From Rossellomorea vietnamensis (GTDB lineage: Bacteria > Bacillota > Bacilli > Bacillales > Bacillaceae_B), in NCBI RefSeq assembly GCF_008180415.1, contig NZ_VTEI01000009.1, positions 1 to 64,000 of the forward strand: DNA of 64,000 nucleotides, written 5' to 3'. The translations under genes and the position numbers were made by a program. Every line of letters starts with the position of its first letter. Position 1 is the stretch's first letter. The notes under the pieces are model-generated. The model worked only from the letters and a program-made list of their open reading frames with translations. It had not been told where the DNA came from and did not search any database. Shown piece by piece: positions 1 through 8,348 of this stretch.

Positions 1-200
1 AGAAAGTTAAAACAAAACATAGAAACCTAACGAAGTTAGGAATACAAACTAACAAGGCTTGGGAATGGGCAAATACTAGGTTGGGTTATTGGCGTATCGC
101 TAAAAGCCCCATCTTAGATAGAGCCCTTGATAACCAATACTGGTCGAATCAAGGGCTCAAGAGTCTGCTTATGAGATATCAAACTTTGCGTTTGACTTAA
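1..200 (+). CDS. Group II intron-encoded reverse transcriptase/maturase, C-terminal fragment
   Basis: The open frame (codons starting at base 3) enters from the left edge and stops with TAA at 198-200. It encodes about 65 residues, including AWEWANTRLGYWRIAKSP followed by ILDRAL. This is the usual C-terminal end of group II intron maturases of the LtrA type. The reverse transcriptase, X and DNA-binding parts lie outside the window. The RNA structure at 205-275 is what should follow such a gene. In the family, the protein helps the intron splice and move to new DNA sites. Whether this copy is complete cannot be judged here. Confidence 0.88.
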   Translation, partial: KVKTKHRNLTKLGIQTNKAWEWANTRLGYWRIAKSPILDRALDNQYWSNQGLKSLLMRYQTLRLT

Positions 201-275
201 TTGAAACCGCCGTATACCGAACGGTACGTACGGTGGTGTGAGAGGTCGGGGGTTAGTCACCCCCTCCTACTCGAT
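201..275 (+). mobile_element. 3' end of a group II intron (domains V and VI)
   Basis: Directly after the maturase stop, bases 206-238 form a hairpin with the arms accgccgtat and gtacggtggt, the signature of catalytic domain V. Bases 241-272 form a second hairpin (gaggtcggggg against ccccctcctactc), as expected for domain VI. The intron should end near cgat at 272-275, so the host DNA starts at about 276. The exact junction and the intron class need the 5' end, which is outside the window. Confidence 0.85.
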
Positions 276-316
276 TTAATTATTTAAGTACGTTAGTCCG
301 TATACTGGGACATGAA

Positions 317-625
317 TCATCCTTTGCGCCTCTTTATCTCCTCGAAGATAAAAACAATCAAAAAGAGAATAAGGCTTGCTCCTGTAACAAGCAATCCATC
401 AGACACAGCCCCGGTTCCTGCCCAGCCGTTTGTATGATTTGTTCCAAGAACCATCATTCCGGAGCCGATGCCAAAAACAATAATGGGAATCAGATATCCA
501 TCATTTCTTTCAATCAAGGATCGCCCTTTTGTCGCCAGCCAAATCAAGGAAACTGACAAATATAAAATCTTAACTATTGTATGGCCTGTCACCTTCGTCC
601 TCTCCTTGCTGCCCGCTATAATCAA
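317..625 (-). CDS. Small membrane protein of unknown function
   Basis: A 102-residue frame starting with TTG at 625. It has three hydrophobic stretches (about residues 18-33, 44-61 and 75-94) and a basic C-terminus ending KRRKG. The start is uncertain: no good ribosome binding site is visible, and an in-frame stop lies a short distance upstream. I do not recognise the family. It lies between the group II intron and comFA and is transcribed away from comFA. The hydrophobic pattern supports a real gene. Confidence 0.5.
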   Translation of the reverse strand: MIIAGSKERTKVTGHTIVKILYLSVSLIWLATKGRSLIERNDGYLIPIIVFGIGSGMMVLGTNHTNGWAGTGAVSDGLLVTGASLILFLIVFIFEEIKRRKG

Positions 626-769
626 TTTATTTAGTGCTAAGGACCTAATCTCTGCCTGTTAGACGATTTTAATAGAAAAGTAGTTTCAATTAAAGTATTA
701 ACACCTAGACGCGCCAGGCAGGAATCCCTCCCATAGAGGAGAATATAAAAAGAGAAAGGAGTGTTTTTC

Positions 770-2239
770 TTGAGATCGCTCTATGATAAGGTAAAGTTTA
801 TTACCGAATCCCAAACAAACAACCAACCTTCCGACTTCCCTAGCAGCCCGCCCACTAACCCGTCATTCACATTTAACCCCGAACTCCAATCCCTTTTAGA
901 AGGAAAAGCCCTCCTCCCGGACGAAATTCCCCACCCATTAGAAGTAATCCAAACTCACTATGAGAATGGCCACCTCTCTTATTCAAAAGGAATACAACTT
1001 CTAAAAACAAACCCACAATGCAATCGCTGCGGCAACCAGGATCCATCACTATTCGCCAGTTTCCCTTGCAGCCGCTGCAATGAGCAATGCACCTACTGCC
1101 GCAAATGCATCATGATGGGACGGGTCTCCCAGTGCACCCCCCTCATTCAATGGACCGGGCCTTCGCAAAACATAACAATCGACTCTCTGCAATGGAAAGG
1201 AACCCTTTCGCAAGGACAGCAAACGGCATCCGATAAAGTGACAGCATCCATTCAGGGAAACACAGACCTCCTGGTATGGGCGGTTTGCGGTGCAGGTAAA
1301 ACAGAAGTGCTGTTCCATGGCATTCATCAAGCATTAAAAACGGGAAAAAGAGTCTGCATTGCCACGCCAAGAACCGATGTCATCCTGGAACTCGCTCCCC
1401 GCCTGCAAAAGGTCTTCCCGGAAGCCCATCCCATCGCCCTTTACGGAGGAAGCGAAGACCGGCACAAGTATTCCCAGCTCGTCCTCTCCACCACCCACCA
1501 GCTCTACCGGTACAAAGAAGCCTTCGACACCCTCATTGTCGATGAAGTCGATGCCTTTCCCTACTCATTCGATACGACCCTGCAATACGCTGTCGAAAAA
1601 GCGCGAAAACCAATGTCCTCTCTCATCTATCTTACCGCCACTCCCAACAGCACCCTGCAGAGAGAATGTTCCAGCGGTAAAAGAAATCACGTCACCATCC
1701 CGGCAAGATACCACAGACACCCTCTGCCGGTTCCCGCACTACAGTGGGGAGGAAACTGGAAAGCCGTTCTGGAAAAAGGAAAACTCGCACTTCCCATTAA
1801 AAAATGGACTGAAAAGAGGATCACAACAAACAAGAAAGCCCTCCTCTTCCTGCCGTCCGTCAAAACCATGGGAAAAGCACTGCCTCTTTTTCAAAAAATA
1901 CACCCTGATATCCTATCAGTTCACGCCGAAGATCCCGAACGAAAAGAAAAAGTCCAAAAAATGAGAGACGGAGAGATTCCGATATTACTGACCACCACCA
2001 TCCTGGAAAGAGGAGTAACCATCCCGAATATCGATGTCGCCGTCATGGGAGCCGAGGAAGAAATCTTCACAGAAAGCGCCCTCGTCCAAATAGCCGGCCG
2101 TGCCGGCAGAAGCGCAGAGCATCCTACAGGAGACATCACGTTCTTTCACTACGGAAAAACCCGCTCCATGATAAAATCCGTTCACCATATAAAAGAAATG
2201 AACCGGCAAGGAGCCAAAAGGGGGCTGTTAGACGAATGA
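770..2239 (+). CDS. comFA: ComFA, DNA-uptake helicase/translocase
   Basis: Late competence ATPase that drives single-stranded DNA across the membrane through ComEC. A Cys-rich zinc-binding region (paired CxxC motifs, about residues 84-113) is followed by a superfamily 2 helicase core. The core has Walker A CGAGKTE near residue 173, a DEVD box, LTATPNS (motif III) and QIAGRAGRS (motif VI). The frame is open from a GTG at 761, but AGGAG (757-761) overlaps that codon. It lies 8 bases before TTG at 770, which is the better start and gives 489 residues. The stop overlaps the comFC start (ATGA). In B. subtilis the operon is ComK-activated; I do not see a convincing ComK box here. Confidence 0.93.
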   Translation: MRSLYDKVKFITESQTNNQPSDFPSSPPTNPSFTFNPELQSLLEGKALLPDEIPHPLEVIQTHYENGHLSYSKGIQLLKTNPQCNRCGNQDPSLFASFPCSRCNEQCTYCRKCIMMGRVSQCTPLIQWTGPSQNITIDSLQWKGTLSQGQQTASDKVTASIQGNTDLLVWAVCGAGKTEVLFHGIHQALKTGKRVCIATPRTDVILELAPRLQKVFPEAHPIALYGGSEDRHKYSQLVLSTTHQLYRYKEAFDTLIVDEVDAFPYSFDTTLQYAVEKARKPMSSLIYLTATPNSTLQRECSSGKRNHVTIPARYHRHPLPVPALQWGGNWKAVLEKGKLALPIKKWTEKRITTNKKALLFLPSVKTMGKALPLFQKIHPDILSVHAEDPERKEKVQKMRDGEIPILLTTTILERGVTIPNIDVAVMGAEEEIFTESALVQIAGRAGRSAEHPTGDITFFHYGKTRSMIKSVHHIKEMNRQGAKRGLLDE

Positions 2240-2946
2240 ATACCCATTGCCTCGACTGCCACAGTGAAATCGAGTACAACATGACATGGAATTCGTTTTT
2301 GTTCACACCAAAAGAACGCTGGCTCTGCGGAAAATGTGAAGTGCAGCTCCAATTCATAGCCGGAGAGGGATGCAGCATATGCTCCCGCCCGCTTTCCCTT
2401 TTAGAACCACAGCACATAAAAGAAGGCAACTGCCTCGACTGCCTGAGATGGGAGCAGGATCCCCAATGGAGGGGAGTCCTCACCAAAAACACCTCACTCT
2501 TCCTCTATAATGAATACATGAAAACATACCTGGCGAGATTCAAATACCGCGGAGACTACACCCTGTCAAAAGCCTTCGCCGCAAACATCAAAGAAGCCGT
2601 CTCAGCAATGAACACAAGTATCATCGTCCCGATACCGCTAAGCCCAGAGCGGCTCAAAGAACGAGGCTTCAACCAGGCAGAAGCACTGGCAAAAGAAGCC
2701 GGCCTTCAAACCCAGCACCTGCTCATCCGTAAACACTCCGAAAAACAATCCAAAAAATCCCGCCACGAACGAATCCACAGCGAAACGGTATTCGATCTGT
2801 CTCCCGATGAACTAAACATCAATAACCAATCCATCCTCCTCATAGACGATATCTACACCACCGGCACCACCCTCCGCCATGCCGCCCAATGCTTAAAGCA
2901 AGCCGGAGCAAAGCAAGTGTGCTCCCTGACTCTCGCACGGAGCTGA
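2236..2946 (+). CDS. comFC: ComFC, phosphoribosyltransferase-like competence protein
   Basis: 236 residues, the normal family length. The N-terminus carries CxxC pairs (CLDC, CGKC, CSIC, CLDC) that probably bind zinc. The C-terminal half is a type I phosphoribosyltransferase fold with the PRPP-loop motif LLIDDIYTTGTTL near residue 200. The family is needed for transformation and is thought to act on the incoming single strand with ComFA and DprA. It is translationally coupled to comFA by a 4-base overlap. The comFB gene that lies between comFA and comFC in B. subtilis is missing. Confidence 0.93.
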   Translation: MNTHCLDCHSEIEYNMTWNSFLFTPKERWLCGKCEVQLQFIAGEGCSICSRPLSLLEPQHIKEGNCLDCLRWEQDPQWRGVLTKNTSLFLYNEYMKTYLARFKYRGDYTLSKAFAANIKEAVSAMNTSIIVPIPLSPERLKERGFNQAEALAKEAGLQTQHLLIRKHSEKQSKKSRHERIHSETVFDLSPDELNINNQSILLIDDIYTTGTTLRHAAQCLKQAGAKQVCSLTLARS

Positions 2947-3015
2947 TAAAGCTAAACAGTCCCGCGAGCCTGCCGATATAAAAAGCAGAGAGCAATCACG
3001 AGAGGTGGAAGGACC

Positions 3016-3420
3016 ATGTCAGAACTACTAAATTGCCCAGAATGCAACGGGCTTTACGTGAAAAATATGTTTAAAGATACATGCGATAAATGCTTTAGAG
3101 AAGAAGAAAAAAAGTTTGAAGAGGTTTATGCGTTTTTAAGAAAACGTGAAAACCGTGCAGCATCAATTGAGCGTGTGGTGGAAGTCACAGGAGTCAGAGA
3201 AAAATTGATTCATAAATGGGTGCGGAAAAAACGACTCCAGCCTGCTCATTTCCCAAACATGGGTTATCCATGTGATAATTGCGGGAAGATAATACCAAAG
3301 GCAAAGCTTTGTGACGAGTGCACAAATAATCTGACGCAGGATCTGCAAAAGCTTTCCTCCGAACAAGCATTCCAAGATAAGAAAAAATTGACACAGCAAT
3401 CTACCTACTATTCAAAATAG
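3016..3420 (+). CDS. yvyF: YvyF, flagellar operon protein (TIGR03826-like)
   Basis: 134 residues with a CPECNGLYVK start and further CxxC pairs (CDKC near residue 24; CDNC and CDEC after residue 90), consistent with zinc ribbons at both ends. The middle holds a helix-turn-helix-like stretch around VREKLIHKWVRKKRL. It lies between comFC and flgM, exactly the position of yvyF in B. subtilis, where it belongs to the comF-flgM transcription unit. AGAGGTGG at 3001-3008 is a good ribosome binding site. Its biochemical role is unknown; a regulator of late flagellar genes is possible from the fold and position. Confidence 0.85.
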   Translation: MSELLNCPECNGLYVKNMFKDTCDKCFREEEKKFEEVYAFLRKRENRAASIERVVEVTGVREKLIHKWVRKKRLQPAHFPNMGYPCDNCGKIIPKAKLCDECTNNLTQDLQKLSSEQAFQDKKKLTQQSTYYSK

Positions 3421-3444
3421 GAATAAACACCCACTGCGTAACAC

Positions 3445-3471
3445 TAAACAAAATGAACCCGTATCCGATAT
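3445..3471 (+). promoter_or_regulatory. Sigma-D promoter of the flgM operon
   Basis: TAAA at 3445-3448, a 15-base spacer, then TCCGATAT at 3464-3471. The consensus is TAAA-N15-GCCGATAT, so only one base of the -10 differs. It lies 48 bases before flgM, matching the known sigma-D control of flgM, flgN, flgK and flgL in B. subtilis. Confidence 0.88.
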
Positions 3472-3518
3472 AATGGGTATGAATATCTGAACGGACCAAA
3501 GAAAGCGAGGGAAGCCTC

Positions 3519-3782
3519 ATGAAAATCAATAACATAAATAATTCAGGAATCAACCCTTATAAGCGCCAGATGAATAAAGTAGATCAAGCAGCAAAAACAA
3601 ACCTTCAAAAAGCTGACAAGATTGAAATTTCTTCAGCGGCCAAGGAAATGCAGGGAACATCCAAGCTGGTACAAGAGCGGAAAGCGAAAGTAGAAGAATT
3701 AAAAATCAATGTGGAAAACGGTACGTACAAACCGGATCCTCAAAAGATTGCCACAGGACTTATCAATTTTTATAGAAACTAA
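3519..3782 (+). CDS. flgM: FlgM, anti-sigma-D factor
   Basis: 87 residues, the family's usual size. The N-terminus MKINNINNSGINPYKRQ is typical of Bacillus FlgM. The C-terminal helices that bind sigma-D run over IEISSAAKEMQ and the segment ending IATGLINFYRN. FlgM holds sigma-D inactive until the hook-basal body is complete. Its own sigma-D promoter gives feedback control. It is the first gene after that promoter; flgN follows 18 bases later. Confidence 0.93.
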   Translation: MKINNINNSGINPYKRQMNKVDQAAKTNLQKADKIEISSAAKEMQGTSKLVQERKAKVEELKINVENGTYKPDPQKIATGLINFYRN

Positions 3783-3800
3783 CAAAGGGAGGAAAGCATC

Positions 3801-4295
3801 ATGCAAGCCGATCAGCTACTCACAACCTTAGAGAAACTTTATAAATTACATCGCAGCTTGTATGATCTTTCTCTGGAGAAAACGAACATCATCAAAAAGG
3901 GTGAGACGGAAGCCTTGAATGATGTCATGATAAAGGAGCAGAACTATCTGACAGCGATCAATACGCTGGAAATCAAAAGGCAGCAGCTTGCCGCTGAGTT
4001 TCTTACCTCAAAGGGAATCCGCTTTTGGGAAGCTCCGTCTCTAATGGATGTCATTGAAAGAGCGGACGAACCAGAAAAGGCCCGCCTGAATCAAATAAGG
4101 CAGAAGCTTTTGAAGGTTACCGAGGAACTGAAGGAGCAGAACGAACTGAATCAGAAACTGGTCTATCAGTCTCTGCAATTCGTCAATATGAATCTTTCCA
4201 TGTTCCAGCCTCAGCCGCCTAAAGGGAACTACAGCAGGCCAAATCAGAAAAAAGAACAGTCGGAACAAACATCGATGTTTGATTCTAAAGCATAA
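3801..4295 (+). CDS. flgN: FlgN, export chaperone for FlgK/FlgL (YvyG)
   Basis: 164 residues, mostly helical and charged, with the FlgN pattern of an N-terminal helical pair (LLTTLEKLYKLHRSLYDLS) and a long second helix. A polar Pro/Gln-rich tail starts near residue 132. The protein binds the hook-filament junction proteins before secretion. AAAGGGAGGAAAG at 3784-3796 is a strong ribosome binding site. It sits between flgM and its clients flgK and flgL, which supports the call. Confidence 0.9.
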   Translation: MQADQLLTTLEKLYKLHRSLYDLSLEKTNIIKKGETEALNDVMIKEQNYLTAINTLEIKRQQLAAEFLTSKGIRFWEAPSLMDVIERADEPEKARLNQIRQKLLKVTEELKEQNELNQKLVYQSLQFVNMNLSMFQPQPPKGNYSRPNQKKEQSEQTSMFDSKA

Positions 4296-4328
4296 ATACA
4301 GAATAACGTTTGAAATGGAGGAAGCAGC

Positions 4329-5930
4329 ATGCGTTCCACTTTTATGGGACTTGAAACCGCCAAGAGGGGAATGTTCACCCAGCAGGGAGCCCTTTATACA
4401 ACTGGACATAATATCGCCAATGCCAATACACCAGGGTACAGCCGCCAGAGAGTGAACTTCCAGCAGACGGAGCCATATCCGCCTGTCTCCATGAACCGCC
4501 CGCAGATTCCAGGCCAGATGGGATCTGGTGTCGAAGCAGGTTCCGTTCAGCGTGTCCGCGAAAAATTCCTGGACGTTCAATACCGTGGAGAAAACAATAA
4601 GCTCGGCTACTGGGAAGGCAAAATGGAAGCCATGAAGAAGATGGAAGAGGTCATGAATGAACCTTCTGATTCCGGTTTGGCAAAAACCATGGATATGTTC
4701 TGGCAGTCCCTGCAAGATCTCGCGGTCAATCCGACCAACTCAGGGGCACGTTCGGTTGTGCGCCAGCGTGGAGTCGCAGTTGCCGAAACCTTTAACTACA
4801 TATCTTCATCTCTATCAAGTATCCGTAAAGATCTGAAAAACGAGATAAACGTTTCAGAGAATCAACTTAATTCATTGACCAGGCAGATTGACAACCTGAA
4901 CAAAAGAATCGGCGATGTCGAGCCGCATGGCTACCTGCCGAACGATCTGTACGATGAGCGTGACCGGTTGATTGATGATCTTTCGAAACTAGTAGATATA
5001 CAAGTTACATACGAATCCAGCGGCGGCGCCTCAATGCCGATTGCAGACGGCCAAGCCAGGATCACCCTGATGAATGAAAATGGGCAGGCTTCTGCTGAGT
5101 TAGTAGGCGCAGACGGAGCGAAGGAAATCAAGGTTCTAACGGAAGGACCGAATGGAGAAGTCAGCAAGATCCAAGTCGGTACAACAGAATTGAATCCCAA
5201 CGATTTTACCTCTGAAGGAAAATTAAGAGGGTTAATGGAAATGTACGGATACCAGGACTTCTCCGCCAATCCCCAAGGAGAAGTAAAGGGAGCGTACACG
5301 GATATGCTCTCTGAACTGGACAACCTCGCCTTTACGTTTGCCAGGGAATTCAATGAGATCCATGCGGCTGGTATGGGCCTTAACGAAATTGAGAATGGCA
5401 CGAACGAGGAAAACGTATTCTTTGTTGAACCAGGGCAAGGAACAGGCGGAACATTGCCAACTGGCTCTAATTTAACAGACCATCTAGGCGAGCGAGAAGG
5501 CTTTGCGAGCAGAATCGGCATTTCTCAAGTCATCAAAAATGATTTAGATAATATTGCTTCCGCAGATGGAAGCAACCCTGCTGCCGGTACAGCTGGAGAT
5601 GCTTCTGTCATAAAAGAACTCGCAGACTTGATTAATAAACCTTTTGAATATAAAGAAGGGAGCGGTGAAGAAGCCGACTTCCGTAACTACTATGAAGGTG
5701 TCATCGGTTCCATGGCCGTCATCTCCCAGGAATCAGTCAGAATGACCAATAACAGTGATGTCCTGCGCCAGGCAGTAGAAGAACGAAAAATGTCGGTCAG
5801 CGGCGTCTCGCTGGACGAAGAAATGACCAACATGATCAAATTTCAGCATGCCTACAACGCATCCGCAAGAATGATCACACTGCAAGACGAAATGCTCGAT
5901 CGAATCATTAACGGCATGGGTGCCAGATAA
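4329..5930 (+). CDS. flgK: FlgK, hook-filament junction protein 1
   Basis: 533 residues. The N-terminal flagellar rod signature is clear (GLETAKRGMFTQQGALYTTG, then NIANANTPGYSRQRV), and the C-terminus has the matching helix (EEMTNMIKFQHAYNASARMI near residue 495). These ends form the D0/D1 coiled coils that join hook to filament; the central domain is variable. It is secreted by the flagellar type III system with FlgN's help. AATGGAGG at 4314-4321 supports the start, and flgL follows after 15 bases. Confidence 0.96.
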   Translation: MRSTFMGLETAKRGMFTQQGALYTTGHNIANANTPGYSRQRVNFQQTEPYPPVSMNRPQIPGQMGSGVEAGSVQRVREKFLDVQYRGENNKLGYWEGKMEAMKKMEEVMNEPSDSGLAKTMDMFWQSLQDLAVNPTNSGARSVVRQRGVAVAETFNYISSSLSSIRKDLKNEINVSENQLNSLTRQIDNLNKRIGDVEPHGYLPNDLYDERDRLIDDLSKLVDIQVTYESSGGASMPIADGQARITLMNENGQASAELVGADGAKEIKVLTEGPNGEVSKIQVGTTELNPNDFTSEGKLRGLMEMYGYQDFSANPQGEVKGAYTDMLSELDNLAFTFAREFNEIHAAGMGLNEIENGTNEENVFFVEPGQGTGGTLPTGSNLTDHLGEREGFASRIGISQVIKNDLDNIASADGSNPAAGTAGDASVIKELADLINKPFEYKEGSGEEADFRNYYEGVIGSMAVISQESVRMTNNSDVLRQAVEERKMSVSGVSLDEEMTNMIKFQHAYNASARMITLQDEMLDRIINGMGAR

Positions 5931-5945
5931 GGATGGTGAAGTAAT

Positions 5946-6851
5946 ATGCGCGTAACACAAAGTATGCTCACAGGTAATTCAATGCGAAACTTAAGCTCCT
6001 CCTACGACAGGATGGGCAAGCTTCAGGACCAGCTGGCCACAGGCAAAAAAATCACCAAGCCTTCTGACGACCCAGTCGTGGCGATGAAAGGGATGTTTTA
6101 CCGTTCGAACCTGACGGGAATCGAGCAGTATAAACGTAACCTTTCAGAATTATATCTTTGGATGGAAAACTCAGAATCAGGGATCGACCAGGCAAACCAG
6201 GGTCTTCAGCGAGTCCGGGAACTGACCATTCAAGGAAAGAGCGGTACGCTCAGTCAGCAAGATCAACAAGCCGTTGCGAAAGAGATAGACCAGATTAAAC
6301 AAGACCTTGTTAATGTAGCTGATACTCAAGTAGCAGGAAGATATATTTTTCACGGTACGGATGTCAGTAAATCTCCTATTGCCAATAAAGGACTGGATAA
6401 TACCCGAGCTCCACAGGTGGCAGCCAATATGGATGATCCTTCGATAGATAGCTATGAAATTGAAGTTTCCCGTGGGGTGTCTTTAAAGGCGAACGTTAGT
6501 CCGAATAATATTTTTAGTCAGAAAATGTTTGATACGGTGCATAATATTCAAAAGGCATTGGAAAATGGAGATACTGCGGGATTGGATGCAGAATTAGGCA
6601 GTCTTGATGATATTATGGATCAATTATCAGCAGAACGCTCAGAATTAGGTGCGAGATATAACCGCCTGGAAATGGTGGACGATCGCCTTATGCAACAGGA
6701 AATCACTGCAAGCAGAGTATTGTCAGATAATGAGGATGCTGACATTGAGCGTGTGATAACTGAACTGAAAACCCAAGAAAGTGTTCACAGAGCTGCACTT
6801 GGGGTAGGTGCAAGAATCATGCAGCCAACATTGATGGATTTCTTAAGATAA
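5946..6851 (+). CDS. flgL: FlgL, hook-filament junction protein 2
   Basis: 301 residues with flagellin-like ends: MRVTQSMLTGNSMRNLSSSY at the N-terminus, and a C-terminal helix that includes TELKTQESVHRAALGVGARI. The family caps the hook end together with FlgK and starts filament growth. It is the last gene before a strong hairpin (6861-6916), so part of the flgM-operon transcription probably stops here. Confidence 0.95.
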   Translation: MRVTQSMLTGNSMRNLSSSYDRMGKLQDQLATGKKITKPSDDPVVAMKGMFYRSNLTGIEQYKRNLSELYLWMENSESGIDQANQGLQRVRELTIQGKSGTLSQQDQQAVAKEIDQIKQDLVNVADTQVAGRYIFHGTDVSKSPIANKGLDNTRAPQVAANMDDPSIDSYEIEVSRGVSLKANVSPNNIFSQKMFDTVHNIQKALENGDTAGLDAELGSLDDIMDQLSAERSELGARYNRLEMVDDRLMQQEITASRVLSDNEDADIERVITELKTQESVHRAALGVGARIMQPTLMDFLR

Positions 6852-6860
6852 ATCACGCTG

Positions 6861-6916
6861 AGGGACTGACCCTTTAAGGTGTACTGTCACCTTGGAGTCA
6901 GTCCTTTTTATTTTGG
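6861..6916 (+). terminator. Intercistronic hairpin terminator between flgL and yviE
   Basis: GGACTGAC (6863-6870) pairs with GTCAGTCC (6897-6904), with an inner AAGGTG/CACCTT stem, and is followed by a T-rich run (6905-6914). It ends only about 11 bases before the yviE start and covers the place where a leader would be. It looks like a Rho-independent terminator or attenuator inside the flagellar operon. Confidence 0.8.
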
Positions 6917-6926
6917 AGGTGAAACG

Positions 6927-7517
6927 ATGAACTTTCCGCAAATCCGCTTGCAGTCCTCACCTGCAAGCATCTCAATACAGACCACTCCAGGCAGAGTCGA
7001 AATCGAACAGCCTCGAGCTCAGCTTGATATCCAGCAGCCAAAAGCTATACTGGACATAGAAACATCTTCTGGAAAGCTGACTATTGACCAAACAGAAGCA
7101 TGGGCGGATATGAATATAAAAAGCGTCTTTCGAATGACTGAAGACAATGCCCAAGAAGGTCAGCAGGCTGTACTAGAAGCAACAGGATCTGCAGCGCAGG
7201 ACGGCGATGAACTGATGAGGATTGAAAACGGAGGAGGAGCAATTGCCTTCCAAGCCAAACGTAATGGAGAATCACCTATATATGATTTTAATATCGGTTG
7301 GATACCGAGGCACGGAAGCGTCAAGATACAGTATGATCCTGCGTCAGTGATGATTGATGCCCGCCCTCAGGAAGTTATCAATAATACAAGGACTCAAAAA
7401 CCAGTTATTGAACATGTGCCTTCTCAAGTAGATATTAGCCTGAAACAGCATGGAAGCCTGGATATTGATTTTGAAGGACTGAAATTTGTCGGCATCAATT
7501 ACGAACAAGAAATCTAG
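6927..7517 (+). CDS. yviE: YviE family flagellar-cluster protein (DUF6470-like)
   Basis: 196 residues from ATG at 6927, chosen because TTGGAGGTG (6913-6921) lies just before it; an upstream in-frame start at 6879 would fall inside the terminator hairpin. The N-terminus repeats short segments (IEQPRAQLDIQQPKAILDIE), a beta-rich pattern. The position between flgL and fliW is the same as yviE in B. subtilis. The function is unknown; no catalytic motif or signal peptide is visible. Confidence 0.8.
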   Translation: MNFPQIRLQSSPASISIQTTPGRVEIEQPRAQLDIQQPKAILDIETSSGKLTIDQTEAWADMNIKSVFRMTEDNAQEGQQAVLEATGSAAQDGDELMRIENGGGAIAFQAKRNGESPIYDFNIGWIPRHGSVKIQYDPASVMIDARPQEVINNTRTQKPVIEHVPSQVDISLKQHGSLDIDFEGLKFVGINYEQEI

Positions 7518-7534
7518 TAGAAGGAATGTGAGAT

Positions 7535-7978
7535 ATGAAAATTCTAACAAAGTACCATGGTGAAATAGACATCAGCCAAGACGATATCTGGACTTTTGAA
7601 GGAGGAATTCCTGGCTTCCTCGATGAAAAGCAATTTGTACTCCTAGCTCTTCCGCAAATAGATGGCTTTTCAGTTTTACAATCTATCAGAACTCAAGAAT
7701 TAGGGTTTGTTGTCAGTGATCCTTTTCAGTTTTTTACAGACTATGACTTCACACTGAGTAACTCTACTCTAGAACTCTTAAATTTAAATGAAGAGAAACA
7801 TGTGAAGGTCCTATCTATTCTAACGGTAAAAGATCCCATAACAGAAACAACCGCAAACCTTCAGGCGCCCTTAATCTTTAATACAGAAAATAAAAAAGGA
7901 AAACAAGTCATCCTTAACGAAACAGATTACAAAACAAAGCACTTCATCTTCACAACAAAACAACCGGTGAAGGGGTGA
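7535..7978 (+). CDS. fliW: FliW, flagellar assembly factor and CsrA antagonist
   Basis: 147 residues with the FliW start ([20 protein letters not shown], then GGIPGF) and the conserved [13 protein letters not shown] segment. FliW binds either newly made flagellin or CsrA. When flagellin leaves the cell, FliW is freed and takes CsrA off the hag mRNA. The csrA gene begins 4 bases after its stop and hag follows, so the whole feedback module is contiguous. Confidence 0.95.
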   Translation: MKILTKYHGEIDISQDDIWTFEGGIPGFLDEKQFVLLALPQIDGFSVLQSIRTQELGFVVSDPFQFFTDYDFTLSNSTLELLNLNEEKHVKVLSILTVKDPITETTANLQAPLIFNTENKKGKQVILNETDYKTKHFIFTTKQPVKG

Positions 7979-7982
7979 GACA

Positions 7983-8204
7983 ATGCTCGTACTGACAAGA
8001 AAAACAGGAGAAGCTATTAAAATCGGCGATGACATAGAAATCACTGTCCTGAGCCTTAAAGGCGACCAGATCAAGCTGGGCATCGAAGCTCCCAAAAATA
8101 TTGACATTCATCGCAAAGAAATATACCTATCCATCCAGGACGAAAACGCAGAAGCATCACAAGGTGTCAACAACCTGCTTTCACTACTTTCTAAAAAACA
8201 ATAA
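7983..8204 (+). CDS. csrA: CsrA, translational repressor of flagellin
   Basis: 73 residues with the hallmark [20 protein letters not shown], the [19 protein letters not shown] core and the IHRKEI segment that contacts RNA. The homodimer binds GGA motifs in the hag leader and blocks ribosome entry. GGGGTGAGACA at 7972-7982 provides the ribosome binding site. It is the last gene before the hag promoter. The target sites are visible at 8306-8340. Confidence 0.97.
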   Translation: MLVLTRKTGEAIKIGDDIEITVLSLKGDQIKLGIEAPKNIDIHRKEIYLSIQDENAEASQGVNNLLSLLSKKQ

Positions 8205-8223
8205 AAATATTTTTAAAAACTAT

Positions 8224-8249
8224 TAAAAGCCAGAGCTTCCTGACGATAT
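8224..8249 (+). promoter_or_regulatory. Sigma-D promoter of hag
   Basis: TAAA at 8224-8227, a 14-base spacer, and GACGATAT at 8242-8249 (consensus GCCGATAT). It starts 20 bases after the csrA stop and leaves a leader of about 90 bases that carries the CsrA sites. Flagellin is the classic sigma-D target. Confidence 0.85.
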
Positions 8250-8305
8250 AAACAATGTAAAGAGAAAGAAAGGGCGGCCGACCTTTCACTCTCTAAAACA
8301 AGAAG

Positions 8306-8340
8306 TTCACAAGGATGTGGACTCTACATTCAAGGAGGAA
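8306..8340 (+). promoter_or_regulatory. CsrA binding sites in the hag leader
   Basis: TCACAAGGATGT (about 8308-8319) matches the CsrA consensus RUACARGGAUGU at 10 of 12 positions, with the GGA in a small CACAAGGATGTG hairpin. A second GGA lies in CAAGGAGGAA (8331-8340), which is also the hag ribosome binding site. This is the two-site layout known for B. subtilis hag. Confidence 0.82.
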
Positions 8341-8348
8341 ATTATACA

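Noticed and set aside
660..760. ComK box upstream of comFA
   Set aside because: AAAAGTAGTTTC is only a partial AAAA-N5-TTTT match and the paired second box at helical spacing is not clear.
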